Of a stretch of DNA of 64,000 bases, positions 1 through 11,024 are shown in pieces. Both the position numbers and the translations under genes were made by a program. Source of the DNA: Apium graveolens (Eukaryota > Streptophyta > Magnoliopsida > Apiales > Apiaceae); NCBI RefSeq assembly GCF_009905375.1, contig NC_133652.1, positions 117,576,676-117,640,675 of the forward strand, in the 5' to 3' direction. Positions within the stretch are counted from its first letter, which is position 1. The number at the start of each line of letters is the position of its first letter. Below the pieces are notes generated by a model. That model was not told the DNA's origin, made no database searches, and worked only from the letters and a program-made list of their open reading frames with translations.

Positions 1-1290
1 CTTCAACTGTGATGAGTTGGGGGTCAGTTTGCTACTAAGTGCAGGAAGCCAAAGAAAGTGAAGAAGGATAAATCCTATTTGGAATTGGAGATAAAGTATG
101 AAGCTCTCTTGAAGTAACAGTAAGGAAAGGATTACATAGTTGAAGGCAAGAGTTGGGATGACACTGATGAAGAAGATGAAAATAAAGAGTTTGGAAATTA
201 TGCACCTATGGCTCTTGAGTAAGGAGAATCATCCTCATCAAAATCAGAGGTATCAACTTTAATTACCATTGATTTGAATACAATCCAATATCAAAAAACT
301 GTTGAAAATATTAATGTAGAGATGTTTCATATCCACACAAGCATGGTGGCAGCTACTGCAGAAGTGAGTAGACTATCAAACATAAATTAGAAGCTTGAGA
401 TTGAGAAGCAAGAATTGGAACTGTAGCTTGTTGAGCTTGAAACTATCAAGCAAGAAAATGAATATTTGAAGAACAAGCTCAAGTGTACAAGTAAAATAAA
501 AGCTGTGTTAGAAATGCATCTCAGTTGGTTGGACAGTAACATGAGAAAAACAAACCATGTGTTAACATAGCTATTGGTTTGGACTATGATGTCTTGAAAA
601 ACAATAAGAAAAATGAAGGTGACAAATTTAAAGCAATTTCAAATCAAGGTGTCCTAATTATGCTGAGATAAGTTGATGCGCCTTTACTCAAGGCATGTAA
701 AGTCAATTTCAGTGAAAAAAAGTTGGTCATCAAGCAAGAACTTGCAGATGAAGATACGGAAAATAAAATGAAGAAACCACTCCTACTACTGAAATTAAGA
801 AGAAGTCCATGGTCAACCAAGTTTCTAAGACACCAATCAAAAAAATCAAGACTGAGAATGCGGGAAAGAAAAAGAAGAACATGAATGGGAAAATTGGAGT
901 AAACAAGAGCAATAATTTTGCATTTGTTGCAGATGCTCCCAGGAAACAATGTCAGAAGTGTGGCTCTACAAACACCTAACTCACCTTTTTAAAAAGGCTG
1001 TTAGTGAGCCAAAAGTGTGAGCATGCAAATAGAATGAAGCAAAGGCTGAAGATCCATATTCCTTCTTTGACTAGTTTGATTGCATTTTTTGCAATATGAA
1101 AGTGATGACAAGCTGTCATAAATTGAGAGTAGATCTCAAAGAAGTTAAAACTGGATCTACAGCTAAAAAGGAAAATTCAAATCGATGATTGAACACTGTT
1201 CTTTCTGAATTATCAAATTCTACTTCAGCAAATTCTGTTAAAAAGAAGAAAGTACCCAACACTGCTTGGGTAGCTAAACACACTTAATCC
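1..1290 (+). pseudogene. A1 gag 3' part, first copy (decayed)
   Basis: The window opens in a decayed zinc knuckle (FNCDELG, with the downstream His lost). It continues through a region rich in Lys, Glu and Leu that matches the coiled coil at 2988-3560. Around 949-985 there is a damaged version of the second knuckle seen intact at 3608-3649. Frequent in-frame stops (for example near 222, 386 and 425) and frameshifts leave no usable frame. The role in the family is the RNA-binding, particle-forming Gag tail. This is an older or more damaged copy of the segment at 2441-3946, and the two form a partial internal duplication of A1. Confidence 0.6.
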
Positions 1291-1317
1291 TCATTGTGTG
1301 CAGGGAAAAGTGAAAAA

Positions 1318-2440
1318 AGTCATATGGATCATAGATAGTGGATGCTCCAGGCATATGACAGGTGCTAAAGCCCTTCTATCGCAATTTGAGGAGAATGCTG
1401 ACCCATTAGTGACTTTTACAGGCAACAACAAAGGATTCATAATGGGATATGGCATGTAAGTTTCTGGAAATGTTGTCATTGAAGATGTAGCACTGGTAGC
1501 TGGTCTTGAGGTGAATCTCCTGAGTGTCAGTCAATTCACAGATAGAGGATTTAAGGTTTCATTTGACAAAGGAGAATGCTCAATTATCAGCAAAAAGACT
1601 GGTGAGGTTGCTTTGAAAGGAGTAAGAAAGGGAAGCTTATTTGTTGCAGATTTACACTCAGCAACTAGGGATGGAATATGTTACTTCTACACCAAGGCAT
1701 CTATTGAGAAAAGCAAGATGTGGCACAAGAAGTTCTCTCACCTGAAGTACACAGCAATCAATACTTTGGTGGAAAAGGAGTTAGTGAGAGACATGCAAAA
1801 TCTGGAGTTTGCTCCAGATGAAGTTTGTGAGGCTTGTCCAAAAGGCAAAATAAAAAGGTCTAGTCATAAAAGCAAAGCTGTGAATTCCATAAGTGCACCC
1901 CTGCAACTTATTCACATGGACCTGTTTGGACCAGTTAATTTCTTATCAATTTCAAGAAAGAAATATGCACTTGTGATGGTGGATGACTACTCAAGATACA
2001 CATGAGTAAGGTTTATGCATTCCAAGGATGAAACTCCACGTATCATTATTAAACACATCAAGAAAATTGAGAAATAGGCTGAAGATCAGAATTATGTAAA
2101 AAGATTGAGGAGTGACAATGGCACAGAATTAAAAATGCAATCTTAACTGAATTTTGCAAATACAAGGGTATTGTTCAAGAGTTCTCAACTGCAAGAACCC
2201 CTCAGCAAAATGGGGTAGTTGAAAGGAAGAATAGAACTTTGGTTGAGGCTTCTAGAATAATGCTGCAAGATGCCAATTTGCCAACAAGTTTTTGGGAAGA
2301 AGTTGTCAATATTGCATGCAACACTCGAAACGGATATCTTATCAACAAAAATCTTGGCAGATCACCCTACTCAATCTTATCAAAAAGGAATCCTACTGTG
2401 AAATATTTGCAAGTGTTTGGAAGCAAGTGTTGCTTTAGAA
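1318..2440 (+). pseudogene. A1 protease and integrase, first copy (broken)
   Basis: The aspartic protease signature IIDSGCSRHMTG starts at 1318. It is followed by the GAG-pre-integrase region (MWHKKFSHL near 1720; CEACPKGK near 1830) and the integrase core. Integrase carboxylates are visible as HMDLFGP (near 1915), RLRSDNGTE (near 2104) and GVVERKNR (near 2215). The longest open parts are 1511-2005 and 2239-2505. Between them are a stop at 2003, another near 2075 and a frameshift near 2130. At about 2440 the integrase text stops inside FGSKC and gag text begins, so the C-terminal integrase is missing. Its normal job is polyprotein cleavage and insertion of cDNA into the host genome. Confidence 0.8.
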
Positions 2441-3946
2441 AAAATCTATGGCTTACCTGGCTAGGAGATTCTCTAACATTAGGCTTAAAAAGCCAAGTTT
2501 TTTGAAGAACAAGGGACAATCCTCAAATAACAACAACTGGAAACCAAAAATTCAGTATTACTCATCCAACAAAAGTGGCTACCGAACTGGAACTATTGAC
2601 AGATCAAAGATAAGGTGCTTTAACTGTGATGAGTTGGGCCACATTGCAACTGAGTGTAAGAAGCCAAAGAAAGTGAAGAAAGATAAAGCATATATGGAAT
2701 TGGAAGCAAAGTATGAAGCTCTCTTGAAGAAATAACATGGAAAGGCTTATATAGCTTAAGGCAAGAGTTGGGATGATACTGATGAAGATGATGAGAATGA
2801 AGAATTTGGAAATTATGCACTTACGGCTTTTGAGCAAGGAGAATCATCCTCATCAAAAATAGAGGTACCAACTCTAACTACCATTGATTTAAATACAAGC
2901 CAATATAAAAAAACTGTTGAAAAGATGAGTGTAGAGATGTTTCATATCCACACAAACATGGTGGCAGCTACTGAGGAGGTTAGTTGATTGTCAAAGACAA
3001 ATCAGAAGCTTGAGATTGAAAAGCAAGAATTGGAACGACATTTTTTTGAGTTTGAAACAGTCAAGCAAGAAAATGAATATCTAAAGAACAAGCTCAAGTG
3101 TGCAAGTAAAATTGAAGCTACGTTGAGGAAAAAATTGGAGAAGAATGAAGTAAAATTAAAGTCTTTCAGAAATGCATCTCAGTTGGTTGGACACTATCAT
3201 GAGAAGAACAAACCATGTGCTAATATAGCTATTGGCTTGGACTATGATGTTTGGAATAACAACAAGAAAATTGAAGGTGATAAAGGTAAAGCAATTGCAG
3301 ATCAAGATGTTTCGGTTATGCTGAGAAAAGTTGATGCACCTTTGTTCAAGGCATGTGAAGTTAATTTCAGTGAAGTTGAGTTGGTCATTATGCAAGAACT
3401 TGCAGATGAAGACAATGAAAAGAAATATGAAGAAACCACTCCTACTACTGAAGTTAAGAAGAAGCCAATGGCCAATCAAGTTTCTAAGACATCAATCAAG
3501 GTAATCAAGACTACAAATACAGGAAAGAAGAAAAAAACAGGAATGGGAAAATTGGAGTGAACAAGAGAAATAACTTTGCATTTATTGCAGATGCTCCCAA
3601 GAAACAATGTGAGAAGTGTAGCTTTACAAATCACCTAACTCACCTTTGTAATAAGGCTGTTAGTGAGCCAAAAGTGGGAGCATACAAATACAATGAATTA
3701 AAGGATGAAGACCCCTATTCATTCTGTGATAAATTTGATTGTATCCCTTGCAATATGAAAGTAATGATAAGCTGTCATAACCTGATAGTAGATCTCAAAG
3801 AAGTTAACCTTGGATCTGCAGCTAAAAAGGAAAATGCAAATCAATCATTGAACACTGTTCTTTCTAAATCATCAAATTCTACTTCTGCAACTTCTGCTAA
3901 AAAAAAGAAATTACCCAACACATCTTGGGTAGCTAAACATGCTTAA
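2441..3946 (+). pseudogene. A1 gag, second copy: zinc knuckle, coiled coil, second zinc knuckle
   Basis: After the abrupt junction the text is gag: MAYLARRFSNIRLKKPSF, then an intact CCHC knuckle CFNCDELGHIATEC at 2616-2657 with CX2CX4HX4C spacing. A stop near 2732 precedes a heptad-rich coiled coil (2988-3560, 190 open codons). A frameshift at 3557 leads to a second perfect CX2CX4HX4C knuckle, CEKCSFTNHLTHLC, at 3608-3649. The Gag tail of Sireviruses is known to be extended, with a coiled coil reported to contact dynein light chain 8-like host proteins. That is family knowledge, not something shown here. The two knuckles lie about 330 codons apart, and family B has the same plan. Confidence 0.75.
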
Positions 3947-4792
3947 TCCTTATTGTGTGCAGAGAAAAATGAAGATAGTTATATGGATCATTGACAGTGG
4001 ATGCTCCAGCCATATGACAGGTGATAAGGCGAAGCTAACAATATTGCATGCTACACACAAAACAAATATCTCATCAACACAAATCTTGGCAAGTCACCTT
4101 ACTCAATGTTGTCAAAAAGAAAGCCTACTGTGAAGCATCTACATTTGTTTGGAAATAAGTATTTTATTCTAAAAGACAACTCTGAATATGTGGGAAAATT
4201 TGACTCTAAAGTTTTTTAGGCAAATTTTATGGGATATTCATTGGAGAGAACTTCCTACAGAGTTTATGTGCTTGAACAAAGGAAAATTATGGAAAGCACA
4301 TATGTGACTTTTGATGATAACAAGTGTCCAGGCTTGGAATGCCTTAATAAAAATGAAGTTGAAGTCCTTAGGTTTGGAAATTTAAACATTGATAGTGATT
4401 CAGAAGATGAAGCTGAGATCAACACAAGCAACATAATGAATGAAGATTCAACTGAGAAAGTGAATCATGAGAATAGAAACTCATCTTATACACCGGAATT
4501 TAATGGCACAAACTCAGGGGGAGAAAGAGAAGAAAGCTTTGCAAGTCATGCCAATGGTGAAGAAAATGCAGAAAATTCAAGTCAACAAACTCACACCAGA
4601 AAAAGGGATAGAATTCACACAAGAGAAGCAATTATTGGTGATCCAAATGCTGGAGTGAGGACTAGAAGTACAACTGCAAATGAATTTCTACATGCATGCT
4701 TTCTTTCACAAATTGAACATAAGAAAACTGAGGAAGCTCTACTTGATCCTGACTGGATACCTGATATGCAAGAAGAGCTAAATCAATTTTAA
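3947..4792 (+). pseudogene. A1 protease start fused to integrase C-terminal region
   Basis: A protease signature (IIDSGCSSHMTGDKA, about 3987-4030) runs straight into late integrase text (NIACYTQ, SKRKPTVKH, DNSEYVGKF). About 1 kb of protease and catalytic integrase core is therefore deleted. The missing part is roughly what the first copy at 1318-2440 retains. From 4229 a 187-codon open stretch encodes the integrase tail (MGYSLERTSYRVYVL) and an acidic, Ser/Asn-rich linker ending MQEELNQF just before RT. A stop at 4790 separates it from RT. This protein could be neither an active protease nor an active integrase. Confidence 0.75.
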
Positions 4793-5524
4793 AAAAAACA
4801 AAGTTTGGAAGTTAGTTCCTGCACTAAAGAACATAAGCATAATTGGAATAAAGTGGGTGTACAGGAAAAAAATGGATGAAAATGGAATTATAACAAGAAA
4901 CAAAGCACGGTTGGTTGCAAAAGGCTACTCACAGGAGGAAGGAATTAATTATGATGAAACTTTTGCTCCGGCTGCAAGACTTGAAGAAATAAGGATCTTT
5001 CTTGCATTTGCCACACAGTCAAATTTCAAAGTGTATCAAGTGGATGTAAAGAGTGCATTTCTTAGTGGTGAGTTAGAAGAAGAAGTTTATGTGCAACAGC
5101 CACCTGGCTTTGAAGATCCAGAAATTCAAAAAAAAATTATCAACTTCTAAAGGCTCTCTAAGAATTAATGCAAGCACCTAGTACTTGGTATGATACATTG
5201 TCAGAATTTTTGCTTAAACATGGATTCACTAGATGAACAATTGACAAGACTCTATTTTATAAGCAGCATGGTGGTGATATGATCCTAATTCAAATCTATA
5301 TGGATGATATCATTTTTGGTTCTATTAAAGAAAAATTGTGTCAAAGATTCTCAAGACTCATGCAGAGTGAATATAAAATGAGCATGATGGGAGAATTAAG
5401 TTACTTTCTTGAACTTCAAGTCAGTCAAACAAGTGATGGAATCTTTATCAGCCAAACCAAGTATGTTAAAGATCTATTGAAGAAATTTGGTATGGTTGAT
5501 TGTTCACCTGCATCAACACCTATG
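4793..5524 (+). pseudogene. A1 reverse transcriptase, 5' part
   Basis: The Copia RT text [15 protein letters not shown] is followed by VDVKSAFLSGELEEEVYVQQPPGFE and the catalytic box YMDD at 5297-5308. The open pieces are 4857-5150 and 5279-5527, separated by a frameshift and stops around 5150-5235. RT copies element RNA into cDNA inside the virus-like particle. The domain is cut at STPM by insertion of element E and resumes at 14326 with STSTKLDEVKKGK. The YMDD aspartates are intact, so the damage is in frame and continuity rather than in the active site. Confidence 0.85.
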
Positions 5525-7097
5525 TGAAAGTGTCTGTCCTAAATCCAATCATGTATGATGAGTTAAAAAAAAATTTCTTGAATTCCTATTTGATTTCATT
5601 TAAATTAATAAAAGACTTGTTATGTTTTTATTATGGGCTTTATCTATTTAAAGTGTTTTAAATAAGATGCTCCATAGTTTAGAGTAAAGCTTCTAGAATT
5701 ATAATAAGATTATAATAGTGAGATCTAAAAGATGACAACTCTAGATTTAAACAGTTCCTGATCATAGGATAACTAATCGGATGTTAGTGAATCCGCAAAG
5801 ATTGGTACATACTATGATTGCTCCCTTCAGGAGGATGTCTGTTCTCATATGCATTTGTGTGGTGATACTATAGCTAGTATGTAGGTGCTTATTAGGGAAT
5901 AAGTTCACTGAACATAAATTGATAAGTTGAACAACTAATGGAGATTACTCACGTGTCAATAGTTATTCATTGAGTGATAGTTGTACAAGTGTCCTTAGAC
6001 TTGAGATCGTTAAAGTTATCTTATATATAACGAACTGTGTTTTGGTTTAGTCCTTAGTCTCAAGGACATTTATTAGGTCTATTTTGGGCATAGGGATTTG
6101 TGTATAGAGATAGTTAACGTCAATAGGGGATCTACCCCTTCCAGTATAGGAAGAGAATATCCTATGTTATTCTTAGTATGCGAGTTCTGGAATCTCTGGC
6201 CAGAGTGTATGAAATTAGAAAGGAGTTTCTCTTTTGCATTAATATGAACTTTGCATTATGAATAAGAAATTATATGATTAAATTTGATAGGCCTGACACG
6301 AGATCCATGCCTTGTATTTAATCGGGATATTGTAAGGGTAGAAGGAATTCATTGTACGGTAACTAGTCACTGACAGGTTTTTGGTATTCTAAGCAGTGAA
6401 TTCATATTATCCGGATAGTCGCGATATGTAGAGAAGCATCACTCACGATGTAGAATAAATATAATTAATCAGTTAATTATATTTAGTGAATTTTATTATT
6501 CATGTAAATAATTAATAAAATTTTATTATTATTTATTTCTACTATCGGCATAATATTGAACCTACAGGGTCACATCATAAAAGAATATTTTCTTTGATGA
6601 AATAATGAGAGAGAGAATTATTTTCTAAATAGTTTAGAAAAAGAAATAATGATTAAAATAGTTTTAAATATTATTAGAGCATTTTATAAAGATATAATAT
6701 AGGGGTTAATATATATATATAAAGATATATTTTATAACCCTAGGAGAGCCCTATAAATAGAATGAGATGGCTCATTCTATTAACACAATTTTGGTTTTGT
6801 AAAAACCCTAGCCTCCATCTTCCTCTCTCTCTCTCTCTCTCCCAAAAACTCCATTTTTATAAAAGCTCGGTTTTATAAAAAGATTCATCGAAGAGGATCG
6901 TTCTTGGTGGATACCGGTAGAGTGCTTCACACACTGAGGAGCAACTGCTAGCACTCCATTTTTATAAAGCTTTGATTCACAAGGTATGGTTATGATTCCT
7001 CAGTTTTTCATTTTTATACATTTTTCTATATGTGCGGTATATGGTTTTTACGGAATAAATGTTATATATCGCTTCCGCTCATCCGTAAATTCCTTCA
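5525..7097 (+). repeat. E 5' LTR
   Basis: It begins TGAAAGTG and ends CCTTCA, with the primer binding site directly after it. It matches 12750-14325 along its whole length with scattered substitutions and small indels. It contains a TATA box at 6752-6759 and a CT-rich run at about 6826-6841. Confidence 0.93.
6752..6759 (+). promoter_or_regulatory. TATA box of E 5' LTR
   Basis: TATAAATA lies inside the LTR about 340 bp before its 3' end. The same box is conserved in the other LTR at 13969-13976. It is followed by a CT-rich stretch typical of plant transcript leaders. It is the likely core promoter for E genomic RNA. Confidence 0.65.
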
Positions 7098-7098
7098 T

Positions 7099-7110
7099 TG
7101 GGATCAGAGC
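7099..7110 (+). other. E primer binding site (initiator Met tRNA)
   Basis: TGGGATCAGAGC starts two bases after the LTR end. It differs at one base from the usual plant Copia site TGGTATCAGAGC, which is intact in families A and B in this window (33957-33968, 48492-48503, 55919-55930 on the minus strand). Confidence 0.85.
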
Positions 7111-8810
7111 TAGATTCTGCATATAGAGATTCATATAAAAAAATTTAGATTTTTTTATGCATGTATGGATTTATTATGATTTTTGCAAGTTTATTTGGAT
7201 TTAATTATGAATTAATTCGAAATAATTTTGCATGAGATTTTGACTAAAGATCTGGGTTCTACAAATGTTGTAGATCATCTAGGTATTTTTTTCATAATTT
7301 TGTGACGTGTAGATTATTTGTTATGAATTTTTTAAAATTGTTTTAATTAAAAATTCATGAAATAATTATGCATGTGAATAAATATGATTAAAATTTGCAC
7401 AAGGACCCATGGCTGATTTGATAATTTTTTGTTGCTCCCTGATTTAAGAAATTATATTATTTTGATTTTTATTAATTTATTAATTAATTGTTAATTAATT
7501 TATTAATAGTAAAATTAAAATAATAAAAATATTAATAAAGAGTTATTAAGAAGGGAGTAAAGGGAAAAGGGGTTACTATTTTTTTTTTGTAACAGCAAGT
7601 CAGCAACGGCAGGAAGAAATGGCAGGAAGAAACGGCAGGAACAAAACAAAAAAAAACTAATTTTGGAAACGGGCGCGCGCCAGGCGCGTGTAGCGCACGC
7701 GCGGGGGGTGTCGAGAAAGTGTTTTGAAGCATGTTTTAATTGCTTTTAAATGCTATAATAAATCCATACATCATTATATCAATGTGTGACATGATATTAC
7801 TTGTATGCTTACTTGTTTATTTATTTTTATATATGAGATATATGCCTATATTTACCATGCGATGATAGATTTAGGTGAACTTAAATCAATATAAGGCGTG
7901 CTCTAGAAAATCTAGAATAGGAATCGTTTCTTGCCTTAACAATAATATTATGAATACAATCATGAGATTCTTGTGTTTATGAAACACGTAATTAAATATG
8001 AATTTTCAATTTTGAGAGAAAGGATGATTCTGTCAAAAGTAGATTTCGATCTGTAAGAAAAGGGTATTAAGTGACGCCTCTTGACAATGCTCCCCCCGAT
8101 CTGGGAATCATCTGTTTATCGATTATTGATTTGAAATATTTAATTTAAAAGGAAGAATCTCTTTATAATTTGATTATGATTGTAACATAATATAATCCCT
8201 CTAAAATTAAATAATATCAAGTAGTAATTGGCCAATGACACAATGAGCTTGTGTCGGTCAAAGCCTTCCAACATAGTAAAAAGTAGTTCTTATTTTTAAA
8301 TTATTGTCATTTCGTGCTACAGCCGAGGGCTTTGATTTTGAAATAGGAAATACTTGTCTATTACATAGAGATGTGTACATTGAATTAGAATCTAAAGGTC
8401 GTTAATTGCTGCAGCCGTGGGCCGTTGGAAACTGATTCAATTATATGAAATGTTGGGTTAGACTTGACTTAGAATATTGCGTCTATCGTGCTACAGCCGT
8501 GACTCAATTATTCAAGAGGCTAAAGTTTTATTAGGGAATAACATAAGATGTAATTGACAAGAGTTGTCTGCCTATTGAACATCACATGACGTTTCGTGCT
8601 ACAGCCGAGGTTGTGTGATGGAATGTAGGATCCCTAATCCCACTAGCATTATGAATGCTTAATTTTTCACTTAGGAGGTTGTATAAATTAGATTAATTAG
8701 TGGGAGCCACTTATGAATAAAGACCCAATTCATATAGTGTTTTGTAATGAAATTGAATATTTGCTAAGTGTTGTTATGTGTTCATCATTTACATATTTAC
8801 TATATACGTT
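7111..8810 (+). other. E untranslated leader with a four-fold repeated motif
   Basis: About 1.7 kb lies between the primer binding site and the gag ATG, with no credible ORF. It is AT-rich except for a GC-rich island of alternating GC dinucleotides at about 7668-7712. Between 8313 and 8611 the word GTGCTACAGCCG, or a one-base variant, occurs four times at intervals of about 80-110 bp. The fourth copy sits between complementary arms CATCACA and TGTGATG. Such leaders usually carry dimerisation and packaging signals. That role here is my inference. Confidence 0.6.
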
Positions 8811-9398
8811 ATGTCTTCTGCACTATCACTCCGGAGTATACTAGATGCTCACAAGTTGACTGATCCTAATTTTGTTGTCTGGCTTCGAAACTTAAGAATT
8901 GTTCTCAGGGTTGAGAAGCTGGAATATGTGCTTGACTCACCTAAGCCTACTGAACCTGCTAACGATGCACATAATGATGAACATATTGTGTATCATAAGT
9001 GGATAGATGATGCAAATGTTGCTCAATGCATCATGCTAGCTTCCATGAACATTGAGCTACAGAAGCAACATGAGCATATGGATGTTCACACTATCCTTAT
9101 GTATCTACAAGTGTTGTATGATGTGGCGGGGAGGACAGCTCGATATGAGATATCAAAGGAGTTGTTCGGTTGTAGGATGTCTGAGGGATCATCTGTGAAT
9201 GATCATGTACTTAAGATGATCAATTTGATTGAACGTCTTGGACAACTTGGTTTGCCATGGATAGGGAGCTGAGCCAAGTCTTGGTCTTGCAATCACTTCC
9301 GGGTTCATTTTCGCAGTTTGTTGTGAACTTTCACATGAATAAGCTGGATGTAAGCCTGGCTAAATTCCACAAAATGTTGAAGACTGCAGAATCGAATT
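8811..9398 (+). pseudogene. E gag, capsid-like part
   Basis: The likely start is the ATG at 8811 (MSSALSLRSILDAHKLTDPN), because Copia Gag proteins of this type begin with this LDAHKL-like segment. An upstream in-frame ATG at 8778 adds only hydrophobic, non-conserved residues. The frame stays open to 9272. The true reading then moves to another frame near 9257 (MDRELSQVLVLQSLP) and shifts again near 9398 into the zinc-knuckle part. The text resembles the UBN2-type gag domain of plant Copia elements. The product would assemble particles. Two frameshifts make this copy defective. Confidence 0.8.
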
Positions 9399-10451
9399 TT
9401 GCCCCCTAAGAAGAGCTATGTTCTTCTAATTGGTGAAGGTTCCAATCCTAAGAAAAGGAAGAAGAACCCTTCCAAGAAGAAGAAAGTAGGTGAAAAAAAG
9501 CATGTTGCACCAAAAGCTGAAGACCCCAAGAGCAAAGCTGTTTGCTTCCACTGTAATAAGGTGGGGCACTGGAAGAGGAACTGCAAGGTTTACCTTGCAG
9601 AATTGAAGAAGAAGAAGGGTAGTGAGACTACCGCTTCTGCTTCAGGTATGTTCAAGATTGAAGTGAATATGTCATTAAATGAAATTTCTACTTGGGTATT
9701 AGATACCGCCTGTGGTTCTCATATTTGTAATTCATTGCAGGGACTAAGGAGAAGTAGGACTCTTGAGGGAGAGGAGGTGATTTTACTGATGGGAAATGGA
9801 GCAAGAGTTGCTGCTGAAGCTGTAGGATCATTTCATTTACATATGCCTACGGGCAAGACTATTGTTTTAAATAATTGTTATTTTGTTCCCTCGATTGTGA
9901 GGAATATTATTTCTATTCCCATGTTAGACTTGGCTGGATTTTCGTTTGTTATTCAGAATAATAAATGTTCAATTCTTAGAGATAACGTTCTTTATGGAAG
10001 TGGTATTTTAAATAATGGTCTGTATGTATGTGACGTAGAGCATAATTTACTACAAATTGAACATACTAATAAAAGAAAAAGGGATGATGAAAATCTCACC
10101 TTTTTGTGGCACTGCAGACTTGGTCATATTAGTGAAAATAGACTGCGGACATTGCATAAGGAAGGGTTACTTGACCCCTTTGATTTTGAATCATATCCTA
10201 CATGCGAGTCTTGTCTATTGGGCAAAATGACCAAATCTCCATTTAGTGGACATGGAGAGAGGGCTGTAGATTTGCTAGGATTGGTACACACAGATGTATG
10301 TGGACCAATGTCTACGCAAGCCATGGGTGGATTTTCATACTTCATTACTTTCATAGATGATCGATCTAGATTCACATATGTGTATTTGATGAAACACAAG
10401 TCTGAAGCTTTTGAAAAGTTCAAAGAATATAAGCATGAAGTGGAGAAATAA
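9399..10451 (+). CDS. E gag-pol segment: zinc knuckle, protease, GAG-pre-integrase, integrase start
   Basis: 350 open codons without an ATG at the start, because the reading comes from gag through a frameshift. The domains in order are a Lys-rich basic stretch, the knuckle CFHCNKVGHWKRNC (9543-9584), the protease region WVLDTACGSHIC, the GAG-pre-integrase segment (FLWHCRLGHIS near residue 235) and the first integrase aspartate in HTDVCGPM. The protease triad reads Asp-Thr-Ala at 9702-9710 where aspartic proteases have Asp-Thr/Ser-Gly, so the protease may be dead. The ORF ends at TAA 10449-10451, where the same frame continues with pol text afterwards. That looks like a Gln codon changed by C to T. 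Confidence 0.85.
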   Translation: MPPKKSYVLLIGEGSNPKKRKKNPSKKKKVGEKKHVAPKAEDPKSKAVCFHCNKVGHWKRNCKVYLAELKKKKGSETTASASGMFKIEVNMSLNEISTWVLDTACGSHICNSLQGLRRSRTLEGEEVILLMGNGARVAAEAVGSFHLHMPTGKTIVLNNCYFVPSIVRNIISIPMLDLAGFSFVIQNNKCSILRDNVLYGSGILNNGLYVCDVEHNLLQIEHTNKRKRDDENLTFLWHCRLGHISENRLRTLHKEGLLDPFDFESYPTCESCLLGKMTKSPFSGHGERAVDLLGLVHTDVCGPMSTQAMGGFSYFITFIDDRSRFTYVYLMKHKSEAFEKFKEYKHEVEK

Positions 10452-11024
10452 ACCAAACATAGTATTATAACTCTTCAATCAGATCGAGGTGGTGAATACT
10501 TGAATGGAGAGTTTCGAGATTATCTCAAAGAAAATGGTATAGTCTCCCAGTGGACTCCTCCATATACTCCACAGTTGAATGGGGTATCTGAAAGGAGATA
10601 TCGAACTTTGTTAGACATGGTTCGGTCCATGATGAGCTATGCGGATCTTCCAGTATTCTTGTGGGGTTATGCATTGGAAACCTCAGCGTATTTACTGAAT
10701 AAGGTGCCTTCCAATTCTGTTCCTCAAACTCCATATGAGATATGGAAAGAAAGGAAACCGAGTCTTAAACACGTTAAGATTTGGGGATGTCCAGCTTATG
10801 TCAAGAAAGTTGACCCTGATAAGCTGGAATCTCGATCCGTAAAATATAGTTTTATGGGATATCCTAAAGAGACTTTAGGGTATTACTTTTACACCGATTA
10901 TAGGATGTTTGTCTCCAGACATGCTACCTTCTTGGAAAAGCAGTTTATCCTTGAAGGAAACAGTGGGAGCAAAATTGAACTTGATGAAGTTCAAGAAGCA
11001 CAAACTACTACGATTCAAGTGTAA
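10452..11024 (+). pseudogene. E integrase, core and C-terminal part
   Basis: It continues in the same frame after the stop at 10449-10451. The second integrase aspartate lies in SDRGGEY (about 10480-10500) and the glutamate in GVSERRYR near 10580. The usual integrase tail follows (ETSAYLLNKVPS, YEIWKERKPSLKH, WGCPAYVK). It ends at a second in-frame TAA (11022-11024), again where a CAA Gln codon would fit. The function in an intact element is cDNA insertion. An in-frame ATG at 10500 gives 174 open codons but is not a real start. Confidence 0.82.

Noticed and set aside
7532..7732. Minus-strand ORF over the GC-rich leader segment of E
   Set aside because: Composition artefact in an untranslated leader.
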